Below, in pieces: positions 54,681 to 64,000 of a stretch of DNA of 64,000 nucleotides. The notes under the pieces were generated by a model. That model ran no database searches. It was not told where the DNA came from and was given only the letters and a program-made list of their open reading frames with translations. Source of the DNA: Albugo candida (Eukaryota; Oomycota; Peronosporomycetes; Albuginales; Albuginaceae); assembly GCA_905220665.1 (NCBI GenBank), contig CAJNAR010000039.1:16231-80230 (forward strand), read 5' to 3'. The stretch's first letter is position 1. The number at the start of each line of letters is the position of its first letter. Position numbers and translations under genes: made by a program.

Positions 54681-56290
54681 GTGACGCGTTCGACAACAAG
54701 AACTCTGATGATTGTTGTTCAGCGGAAGGAGATAGATGAGAAAGTGCAAGACCACATTGTCGAGAGGGATACAGCAAACTATGGCGGAGCGATGGAGAGC
54801 TCAAAGGCAAAAGAATGGAATATAGCGATGGAAGAAGAAATATCCGCTTTTAATCGCCGAGGAGATTTCGAAGTCAATAAACGAGCTCATGACAGCAATG
54901 TGCTGCACATCAAATGGGTTATCAAAACGAAGACTGACGCTAGAGGTGAATTCGAGAGATTCAAATCTCACCTTTTTGCTTCTGGAAATGAGAAAAGTTG
55001 GGAGCAAATTTTTTTTAACTTTTGCGGCTGTTATTGACATGTCAATATTGAAAATTGTATTGGATTTGGCAGTTTTTGGGGCTTTCCTGCTCACCATGTT
55101 GACGATGTAAACGCCAATGCACAGGCACACAAAGAAAGTTGCTGAACATTTTTCTACTGTACCAGGCGAAATTGTGTTTACACTTCATGAGCTCCAAGAG
55201 TTTGGAGTTAGAAGCAGCAGTGAACTTGTGTTAAAATGAAAGAAGACAATATACGGTCTGAAGCAGGCCGATCGATTATGGAGCATATTACTTCATATGA
55301 AACTTACTGATGCTGTATATTGGCGCCGTATCACGGATATGTGTATTTATTAGAAGGCGATTGACGAGAACATCATCGTGGTTGGGGTCTATGTCGATGA
55401 TCTTAATTTTAACGTCGACAAATGCTGACTTTATTCAAGATTTCTTTAAAAACTCTTGCGTCCTTGTTCATCAAGTATCTTAAACCAGTCCGAAAATTTC
55501 ACCGAATACGCATCAACACCATCAAGAGAGGTGGATACATTCTGGATCAGGAAGAGGAGATCGATTATCTTCTTGGTGATGCGGGGCTGAACTTGGTAAA
55601 GATCACGCGCACGTCAATCGGTGACGATAGCTACGAGGTGTCCGTGAATAACGAAGATATGCTGCTGGTTCATGGGAGGGAAGTCCAGTCAACAGTCATG
55701 AATTTTCAAGCTCTTGTAGGCAGTCTGCTATGGGTGTCTTGTTGCACCCGTCCTAAAATTGCTTTCGCTGTTGACAAGGCAACAAGAAAAACAAATCAGC
55801 CAAGTATCTGCGATTGAAATCTCGCAAAACGAAGCGTACATTACCTGAAGGAGAGCAAGACGCTCAATATGCACATGGCTGCTGAGCCAAGCACTGGTTC
55901 TCCGCTGAATCTTGCGTCCTTCAGCGATGCATATTTTGCATCGGACAAGGCGGATCGCAAGTCATTTACCGGATCTGCGGGGTGATGAATGGCATGATTG
56001 TCAGCTGGGTTTGCAAGAAACAGGGTGGTGTTTCGTTGTCCCCAGTGGAAGCTGAGTTCATCCCTGCTTCTGACGCCGCACGAGAGTTACTTGGTGTCCG
56101 CAAACTGCTGCAAGAGCTGAGCTTAGTCATTTTGACCCCGATGCCAATGATGATTGACAATCAGGCTAAACTTAAGAATCTAGAAGGTGAGTCATCACCT
56201 GCTAAAGAAAAGCACACCGACAAAAGGGTGAAGTTCGTGTGTGATAGAACGAGACGTGGGCTTATTGTACCACTTTACGTACCTTAAAAC
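54681..56290 (+). pseudogene. Copia-3 reverse transcriptase and RNase H
   Basis: Frame 54681-55037 covers the RT start: WNIAMEEEISAFNRRGDFEV, HIKWVIKTKTDARGEFERFK. Around 55255-55410 the pieces GLKQADRLW and VVGVYVDDLN (catalytic YVDD) remain. Frame 55422-55817 has NFQALVGSLLWVSCCTRPKI. Frame 55982-56287 has LSPVEAEFIPASDAARELLG and MMIDNQAKLKN from RNase H, ending with KRVKFVCDR. Stops and shifts between all pieces. Confidence 0.85.
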
Positions 56291-56411
56291 AAAATTTCGC
56301 CGACAAATTGACGAAGGCGCTCGATTTCTACAGGCTCGCCAGTTTGCGCGCATTCATGAGTTTGCAGTAACTGCAACACGGCTGAGAAGGAGTATTGGAA
56401 GATGGTCGATA

Positions 56412-56568
56412 TGTTCGAGGTTTTTTAACTACCGTGCTATTTGAACTACTGCACAATGTTGTAATTTGTAAGCTGACAGAATACGTAGCAAAATATATGA
56501 TCACAGTTACGGTTATAATAACAGTTTAACATTGTTGCATCAAAACACAGAGGCAGAGGTAATTAATA
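56412..56568 (+). repeat. Copia-3 3' LTR
   Basis: About 157 bp, TGTTCGAGG to AATTAATA, the partner of 46809-46968. Confidence 0.75.
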
Positions 56569-58026
56569 AGTACAACGTAATCCAACTACTGCAGCTAAGA
56601 TCAAGTGAGGACACTTTAGCTGACATGAACATAGAGATGCAGAAGAATGAGAAGTTTATAAGAGAAAAAGCATATATACTGGAACCCGCTACAAAAGCAA
56701 AGGATGTGTCTTAAAAGTCCATCCAACGATGTACAAATTATTAGAAACTAGATTACCTGCCTCCTGTAAATGCTTAGGCGATCCTAAGTAAGCAACATGC
56801 ATAAAACGAATTTTAATGCAATTACCTGCGCCAGCAGATAACATGTCTTGTTGTGGGCAACTGCTCCTGTGTTTGCCTCACCTTGTCGTAATATCGAGAT
56901 TGTTTCCGGCTCGTGATTCATCATAATTGAAGAAAGGCCACATTCTACGAACTTATACGGGTCGGTTGTTAGAGCCAGTGGTAACATGATTGGCGAATTT
57001 ATTAACGGTATTACGGTATCTAATCTGTCACGGGTTGTACCAAGCAGAAAGACTTCGAGGGGACGTGTGTTAGCTATTGTAACACTTAGTAGTTAAACCT
57101 TAAATAGAACTGTTTAGACAAGCTTAATCTATCAGATCTAATCTCAAATGAACGGGGAGGTCGGGGTTTAGATTAAAGCAAGCAGAAGATATCCTGGAGC
57201 TGTTCTTCGTTAGCACATTGCGCTGATAGCTCACACGAACTTGAAGACTCTGTAGTCGTTACTTCCTTCAGCTCTGAGAGCTCGGCAGCTCTGCTACCCT
57301 CTCTATTAGATTCATTAAAGACATTCAACTAGGATTTCGATCTGAGTTGTATCACCACTGGTACTCGCCGGAAACACCAAGTGAGTCTTGCTTTCTGAGG
57401 TGATCCAACAGTCCATCCATCTGAATACGCTCATCTCGATTGTAAAGTATGCCATCGGAAGCACTGGACTTATGCAACAGATGAGGTGTCGATCATGCAA
57501 CGTGATGGAATCACACTAGTTACTGGACATTGGTCGAACAATTAATAATTCAATCACTTCAGATGAAGTGCAGTGTCATCACTGCAGGGCAAGCCATATG
57601 TCATACAAAACCGTTCAAAATTCTTCCATTCCATTCAAAGAGACTGTTCAGTAGCCTGCGTACTCTTCATCCAACTTTGATCCAAATCCGGAGTAGCTCG
57701 AATGATGATTGTACCGACTATTCGCATCTGTAATATTGATTATTATTCCAATTTGTAGCCTCTCTGAAAGGCTGGATGCACAATAAGAATACTTTCTCGG
57801 CCTCATGCTCAGTTAGTATCAATCAATACAAGCAATCCTCTAGTGAATACGTTGCAGTGCCTGGGTTGAGTTATCATACAATGGTCCACAAAGTTATCAA
57901 GACCTCGCCCACGCGTCAGCTGACCGAGAATTTAAATTTTGTCGTGATGCTGAAACAGACATTCCTCGTTAAACACCTGGAAAAAAACAGGCAAATAATG
58001 TTTGATCCTTATGCAATCATAGGCTC
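56569..58026. other. No certain gene; short coding-like runs
   Basis: A plus-strand run at 56572-56714 (NIEMQKNEKFIREKAYILE) could be a coiled-coil exon. A minus-strand run at 56784-56987 begins MLPLALTTDPYKFVECGL and may continue across an intron starting GTAATT at about 56826. Neither could be named or joined to other exons. Confidence 0.35.
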
Positions 58027-58696
58027 AGTTGAAGGTGTCTATATTACTAGAATTAACTAACTGACTTCTCTAGTTGCCTAGGCTATCTTAAATAATATAT
58101 ATACATATAAAAAACGTTTCGTGAAATACCTGTGAGAGATAATAATATGTCCCTCGTTGCTTGTCCTGCAGTGCGGTAGCGTTCACCACTACAGTACGAG
58201 AGTGTATTCATCGTGTAGTTGGAAGTTGTAAAAACTTGTGAAAAATTGGTCCAAAAGTACCGTGGTTTGCTAATTGGTGTGCGCCACGCTACGGTGAGCA
58301 GAACCAGCCAACTAGGACTAGGATCTGAGTTGCACTTGCGTTATGACATGTCTGTGCCGTACCCGCAGTAATGATATTCGGCTTCTGAAAAATCCACCAA
58401 ATGATCCTTGCGTTGCGAGTTGATCCAGCACCTTTGCAAGCCTAATGCGTTCCTCTTGGTCGTAACACTGTCTTCGAAAGTACCGAACGTGCGCACTAAA
58501 CGTGGCGTAAATGACGGAAAGTGCTGGAATTGTCGGAGTTGCTGGTCGTTGATCGAACAAACGACGATTCCGATCTGTCCAGACGAAGTTCAGTGTCACC
58601 GCTTGCAATGCAAGCCATAAATCTGAGATAACGTCGAAATAGTCTTTCCAATCCGACCGTAGTGCTGGTACGATTGCACATGCAATATGCGTCTAA
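58027..58696 (-). mobile_element. LINE A, 5'-truncated copy
   Basis: A minus-strand copy of the same LINE family as B and C. The 3' end is at 58027 (complement of ATAGACACCTTCAACTGAG), the 3' UTR matches LINE C (GTGGTGAACGCTACCGCACTGCA), and frames 58318-58608 and 58496-58681 give the ORF2 C-terminus with LDRSESS and RYFRRQCYDQEERIRLAKVL. It is truncated at about 58696. Confidence 0.85.
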
Positions 58697-58714
58697 CGTG
58701 AGTCTCTCCTATAG

Positions 58715-59036
58715 CTCAGTTAAGGATGTTCGCCCGTACTACTTTTATTTAGACACCGTTCTGTTACTACAGTTTGGTGGTTATCTACTCTATTCAAACC
58801 ACTAGTATGTAACGCTCTGAAGAGCCCGGTCCAACTCCTGTACAATTATTTTCTGGTGTAGTTGCCAGCGGTCTTGACACGTCCATATCTTCATTGAGTA
58901 GGTTAATATTTACGTGGAGGAATCTTTGCCTCCGCCATGGGGCCCCATCGCAGCCCTTTTTTGCCACCGCCGGGATTCGAACTGGGGCACACATGGTCGG
59001 AACACATGTGTACTATCCGCTAAGCCCCCCGACGGG
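58715..59036 (-). mobile_element. tRNA-derived SINE
   Basis: Minus-strand 322-bp unit. The head (about 58963-59036) has a pol III A-box-like GGCTTAGCGGATAGT, a short anticodon-arm-like hairpin (CACATG / CATGTG) and a B-box-like AGTTCGAATCC (58973-58983). The body is unrelated to protein genes. The tail ACATCCTTAACTGAG resembles the LINE family end ACACCTTCAACTGAG. Flanking near-repeats GTCTCTCTCATATAG (59037-59051) and AGTCTCTCCTATAG (58701-58714) look like target duplications. A functional tRNA is excluded because no cloverleaf acceptor stem forms. Confidence 0.7.
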
Positions 59037-59275
59037 GTCTCTCTCATATAGCTCAGTTGAAGGTGTCTATATTACTAGAATTAGACGTAAATGACTTCTC
59101 TAAATGCCTAGACTACAATAAATAACATATAATACATGCAGATGTGGCTTGAAAAGTCACAAAGAGTGGACTAGGTGCGGTTGATGACGGTTGAGTAGAC
59201 TAGCCACTCAACTCAGACTTATGAGCGCTCACGCCTTCGTATCTTGAGAAGATCCGTTCGCCCGGAGAAATATCT

Positions 59276-62200
59276 TTATGCTGAACCTGATTGCAATAGG
59301 GGGAGTAAAACCATCTGAAGCTGATCAAGCTGTGGGGGATCATAGCACTGACGTTGATAAAACCGAATATGGGCGCTGAAAGTGCTGTAGATTAACGAAA
59401 CAGCTGGTCCTGTTGGTGTTGAAGATACTTGGTCGAAAAGTCGTCGATTCCGATCCGTCCAGATGAAATGGATCGAAATGGCAACCAATGCAAACCAAAG
59501 ATCTTCAAACACCATTTTGAATGGCCTCCACCTGTCCCGAAGGAGAGGAAGTCGTAGACACGCAATGTGCGACCACTTAGGTCGAGCTGAAAAAAAGCTG
59601 TCCAAGAAGGAAATAGCTCCTCCCAAATTGGGTAAGTCCTACTACAGTCGAAAAACAGATGCTGATAACTTTGCACCTCACCACAATGCTCCTGTCTGCA
59701 CAGGATGATTTCCGGATGAGCTTGCTTCAGAAACCAGAACCGGGATCGCACTGGTAAAATTGAATATGTAAGTCGGAGCTGAACGTCCGAGTATATTGGT
59801 AATAAACGCCCGCGAAGACGTTTAAAACCCGTTGAGAAATCCTTCACCCAAGTCGAAGCACTTGGCCGGTCTCTCTCTGGTATGTGCAGCAGCAGTGGGT
59901 GAGGCTTATCCGGTGGTTCTGCTTTCCCAACAACTCGAAAGAGTTGATTCCTAGGAATAGTCGGAAAGAAAACCTTCGTATTCGAAATTTGAATGCCAAA
60001 CTGAACCGGATACGCCTTTGCAATGGAACGCTCTGGACACAACAAAACGCCCTCCGGTTGAATTCGACGTAAAATTTGAGTAGCCTCCACGTACAAGCGT
60101 CGTAAAAGCTTTGTCTTGGCTACTTCCGCTGAATTTCCAACTGTATGCGTACTGAAACGCAAGACAAACTCGGAAGACGAATTGAACCAAGTTGATCTTC
60201 CACCGAACAAATCACGTAGAGAACGGATGCGGAACGCTTGAGCGAACTGCATCCTAAAAGTACGCGCAGGTTCCGGGACCATTCCCATACATCGACGATG
60301 AGCAACCGCACTAGTAGAACGTTGCCGTTGCTCAAAGTGAAGATGAGAATCCACCTGCAGCCAGACAGGAGCATTTAACATAACGATGTATTGCTCCTGT
60401 GAAGACAAGGTCTGGGGTGTGAGTTCCCACTTACTCTGACTCCACCAAACGCACGTCTGCTTCCACCACGATGACGCTACATTCCAACGAACCAAGGTAG
60501 CATGCCGACGCGGCGAGATCGTTAAGATATCGAGTGGCTTGAACGGTCCAAAGGTGGGTAAGATGCTCTTCACAATTTCCATACCAGGCAATGTCCAGTT
60601 GCTTGGAACAGGTCTACTGCAATGTAGTGCAAATTGTTGTAGAAATTGGAGTCGTTGCTTCATTATTTGCTTCTCGATCATCGGAACCTGTAAACCACCT
60701 TGTGAATAAGGCAGATAGAAAAGTTCCGATCGAATGAGCTGCACGTGTGTTGAATCCCGCTCATACTTTCGACTCAACACAAATCGATTTAACATCGATT
60801 GCCAACGTCGCAGTAAATGTTGCGGGATATTAAAATGTGTCGTATAATGCCATAATCGTGACAAAATCATGGTCTCGCCACCAGTAAACGTCCACGCACC
60901 GTTCTTGCTCGGCGAAACCACTGACGAAAACCACCATAGAAACGATCCTCTAGGAATTCAATCATCAAATCACTCACTGGTGATTGACTGAAAGGAACTC
61001 CCAAATACTTGACCGACTCGCACCGTGATAGAACTTTCACTAAAGCGAACGGCTGACAGACTTGATGACGGTTAAGAGGAAGTAAAGTTGACTTTGAAAG
61101 ATTTAACTTTGCTCCTGAACCATCACAATAGTGTTGAACGACATCAAGCTGAGCCTCCACCCCGCCGAGCGAAGACGATAACAAAGTCGAGTCGTCCGCA
61201 AAGAATAAACTTGTTGATGTATCCATTGGAGTGATACAAATACCAGGTCCTTCATTTCTCCGCAACAAATTTCCCAACGGCTCAATAGTCATGAGAAAGA
61301 GCAATGCGGAGAGTGGATCACCTTGTTTGACTCCACGAGAAGGAGTGATCTTTGGTGAAAGCGTTCCATTTAACAACAGCGAAACATTCGTGTTGGTGTA
61401 TAGAAGCTTTGTCCACTTGATAAACGAATTTCCGCAGTTCATTTTCGAAAGCACAGCAAACATGTACGACCAATCCACTCGATCGTATGCTTTCTCAAAA
61501 TCGAGAAAGGTTGCATATGCTTCCTCACCACGATGAGTGATCAAATCCTGTAGATCACTCATGTATCGAATGTGGTGGTGGATGGATCTGCCTCTCATAA
61601 ATGCTTTTTGGTCTTCGTGAATCAATTTTGGGAGCATTCTCTGGAGTCGATAGGCAAGTACCTTAGACAGCACTTTCACATCCACGCATATTAATGCAAT
61701 AGGCCGATAGTTTCCAGGATCTGCTCGAGATCCTTTTTTGTAAAGCAACGTGATTGCCGAACTACGCTGAGAGCGCAGCAAAGAGCCGCGACGAAGTTGA
61801 TCGTCAAAGACAATTTGCAAACATTCACCAAACACACTCGGAGCGAGTTGGTAGAATGCTGCCGGCAATCCATCCATTCCAGGTGATGAGTGTCCACGCA
61901 TGCTTTTGATGGCTGCTTCCATTTCCGAATTAGTTAATGGAGCAGAAAGACACGACTCATCAGAGCTGTTTAATGTTTTGGTAATTGAGTCGAGAAGCGT
62001 TTTTTGTTTTTGAATGCAGGGACGGAGTGGGACTCCAGCTGAATTTTCCTTATCACCCATAATTCCACCCCAATGATCGGTGAACTGAAGGGTGATTTCA
62101 AGTGGATTCTTTGATACTTTGCCATTCGGTAGGAGGACTTCTTCCAATGGCACCCGATGACAAGTTGAATCCAGCGGACGAAAGAAGTATCTCGATGATT

Positions 62201-63413
62201 TCTCCACATTTCGCATCTGGTGGTCGAACGCGGAGTCTTGATTGTACTTTGACGAGCTCTTCACTCGTTCGTGATAAGAATGAAGAGCGTCCTTGTAAAT
62301 CTTCTTTTCTTTTCTTTGATCTGACATTCGATAGGCGGATGCAGCATGTTCCAACTCCGATTGAGCTCGAACGAGCTCATCTTCCTCTTGACGTCGAATC
62401 ATCTTTTGAATTTTCTGAAGTAAACGCTTCATATACTTCTTCCAACGCTCCCAATCCTTTCCGGGACTGGAAGAAGCACGAAGCTTTTCCAAAATGCGTT
62501 CCGCGTCGACTTTGATCGCCTCGATGATTACTGGGTACTCGAATAGTGAGAGAGGACATTTCCAGTAACCACGGCCCTGAAGTTGGCTCGGATTTGCAAA
62601 CTTGAGTACATGTGCCAAATGATCCCCCGTGTGAGGAAGAGTGGCATAATTTGAATCCTTATAAATTGTACGAAATAGGTGTTCCGACAAAAGGATGTAA
62701 TCCAGTCGATTACGTCGTGGATGAGGGCCAGTAAAGATACGCTCTTCGGGATGCTGGTGACGCCAAGCATCGAGAACACCCAAGTTTGAAAGCCATTCCA
62801 AGCACGAGAGGCGACTTGGCTCATGGCGATATGCACCACTAGAACAATCCAGACTTGGACAGAGAGTTGTGTTGAGATCTCCACAGACGATATGTGATGC
62901 GTTTGCGTCGAATGATCCAATTGGAAGCTGATCGAAAAAAGGTTTTCGTTCCGTTGAATCCACCGGAGCATAAACGTTGTGGACGTATACTGATGCTCCA
63001 TGAACCACCAAACGGACCACCAGATAACGATCTGGAACCGTGACGTTGTGCACGGCTTCAGCAGTTTGACATCCAGGAAAATCGTTTCGGATAATGGTCA
63101 TAACACCGTTTACTCGTTCCCGAGAGGGGTGAGAGTGAAGACTATTCGTATCACTGATAAACGATTTAGTTCTGAAGGTTGATGTCAGGTGGAAGCGAAA
63201 CTTCTCCAAGTGCTGAAGATTACGAAAACGAGTCTCCTGCACGCAACAAAGTGCGTATTTTGAAAACGTATGTTGGATTGCACGGTGACCATTCTTTTTG
63301 ATTCCGTTCGTATTGACTGATAGAATGGTTTTATTGGTCCAAGAATTGTAATCTGATAAGCTTCCCTTAATACTGAACAGAGAGAGCACCCGCGACGAGT
63401 GTTTGTACTCCAT
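59276..63413 (-). pseudogene. LINE B ORF2: endonuclease, reverse transcriptase, zinc-finger C-terminus
   Basis: Frame 60867-63413 (848 codons) starts with an apurinic-type endonuclease: ILSVNTNGI (about residue 30), CCVQETRF, IVCGDLNTTL (about 170), NRLDYILLS and TGDHLAHV. The RT follows: NYRPIALICVDVKVLSK, TFLDFEKAYDRVDWSYM, SRGVKQGDPLSALLF and LFFADDSTLLSSS (about 740). The frame ends RGRLLVARP by a shift near 60900; the next frame (59392-60921, 509 codons) continues MILSRLWHYTTHF, which in LINE C is continuous with RLLVAQ. It ends in the zf-RVT motif CRQEHCGEVQSYQHLFFDC. A second shift near 59500 leads to HFIWTDRNRRLFDQ. The protein nicks target DNA and reverse transcribes the LINE RNA at the nick. 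Two frameshifts disable it. Confidence 0.9.
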
Positions 63414-64000
63414 CTACTTCGCTCAGTTGCAAAATAGACACTTCATCGGGTAGAAAATTTGTCGAAAGCTGAATGGCTTCCAAATTGTCGTAAAGGGGAC
63501 TATCCCACTGCGCATCAAACCACTCACTAAGGCAAAGTGTGCCTAGTGGGGAGCGCAATATCATAATCAGTGCATTGGTGTGTAGTAAGCGACAATGGTG
63601 TGTCGGTATCCAAAGCACCGGGTGACCAGTGATGTGTTGAATCCAGTGGTCATTATGAAAAACGGCCGGAGCAGTGCACATCAGCATGATTTCGAAGAAG
63701 GCGAGCGATTTGGTGGCCCGAGTGAGCACTTCCACTTCAGGTGAATCCGTCCACCAACTATTGGTTGCGTCAAACAAAGCTTGACGTTTTGTTGGGACTT
63801 TTCCCCCAATCTTTTTCTACCATTTTGTAATGAAAGTGGTGTCCAAATTCGGTTTGGATGCAGCAAGTATACGATTGATCGTGTGGACTTGCACCACTTC
63901 AGCTAAACACGGATCATTCGATCGCATACCCTTATTGAGCACTCCATGTAATGCGATCGGGTGAGTAAATGCAAACTGGAGAAGGCTATCTCCATTGGCA
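63367..64000 (-). pseudogene. LINE B ORF1, C-terminal part
   Basis: Frame 63367-63777 and its extension to the window edge encode a protein of unknown fold: GDSLLQFAFTHPIALHGVL near the edge, one TAG near 63820 (FITKW then stop), then SWWTDSPEVEVLTRATKSL, ending GALSVQY at 63367. ORF2 starts at 63413 in another frame, so the two overlap by about 47 bp. LINE ORF1 proteins usually bind the element RNA, but no zinc knuckle or RRM is visible in this part. Confidence 0.6.

Larger units (their letters stand above)
46809..56568 (+). mobile_element. Copia-3 retrotransposon, split by Copia-4
   Basis: Plus-strand Copia with short LTRs (46809-46968 and 56412-56568). Gag lies at 46.97-48.08 kb, then a protease relic. 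After the Copia-4 insertion (48489-53396) come pre-integrase, integrase, RT and RNase H to 56.29 kb. The CAAAT duplication around Copia-4 shows both halves are one element. Many stops. No target duplication of its own was found. Confidence 0.9.
59052..64000 (-). mobile_element. LINE B, nearly full-length, runs off the window
   Basis: Minus-strand non-LTR retrotransposon with 3' end at 59052, a 3' UTR, ORF2 with endonuclease and RT, and part of an upstream ORF1. It is the longest of the three copies of this family in the window and continues beyond the right edge. Confidence 0.9.

Noticed and set aside
58963..59036. A tRNA gene on the minus strand
   Set aside because: A- and B-box-like sequences are present, but no acceptor stem closes the structure. 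It is the head of a SINE.

Overview
The window looks like a transposon-packed, gene-poor stretch of a eukaryotic genome, most probably an oomycete. That assignment is an inference. It rests on gag and pol proteins of the Copia, Gypsy, LINE, MULE and Tc1 types with the wording I associate with oomycete genomes, and on very short spliceosomal introns (50, 53, 55 and 55 bp). There are no bacterial-style operons, rRNA genes or CRISPR arrays. Almost every large open frame belongs to a mobile element, and most elements are decayed by stops and frameshifts.

Layout. 1-5264: a nucleoside-hydrolase-like reading frame (1276-1944) and a relic of a kinesin tail (about 3760-4330). 5265-14464: a kinesin-1-type gene with three tiny introns. 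It is broken by an in-frame stop and by a complete minus-strand Gypsy element (7417-14034, exact 5-bp target duplication CAGAG). An 8-bp minisatellite lies just past its 3' end. 15655-17835: an unidentified, stop-ridden multi-block gene relic. 19145-25500: Copia-1 (minus) carrying a Tc1-type transposon (21962-23540). 26490-35209: Copia-2 (minus), whose middle holds a LINE 3' fragment, a MULE transposase relic and a second Tc1-type element. 35632-35876: a probable small secreted cysteine-containing protein, visible only when a 50-bp intron is removed. 37607-38017: an inverted-repeat unit. 38031-46340: Gypsy-2 (minus, apparently with a chromodomain), interrupted by a 950-bp foldback element with an 8-bp target duplication (38419-39368) and by a 5'-truncated LINE (40264-42390). 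46809-56568: Copia-3 (plus), split by a nearly complete Copia-4 (48489-53396, minus, target duplication CAAAT). 58027 to the window end: two minus-strand LINE copies with a tRNA-derived SINE between them.

How the parts relate. The insertion order can be read from the nesting: kinesin before Gypsy-1, Copia-1 before Tc1-A, Copia-3 before Copia-4, Gypsy-2 before both the foldback element and LINE C. The Copia elements share an unusual primer-binding site that matches the anticodon arm of initiator tRNA-Met and, in Copia-1 and Copia-4, overlaps the gag start codon. The SINE ends in a sequence resembling the 3' end of the neighbouring LINE, which suggests the LINE supplies its machinery. The only host genes I consider possibly intact are the small secreted protein and, less surely, the nucleoside-hydrolase-like frame.
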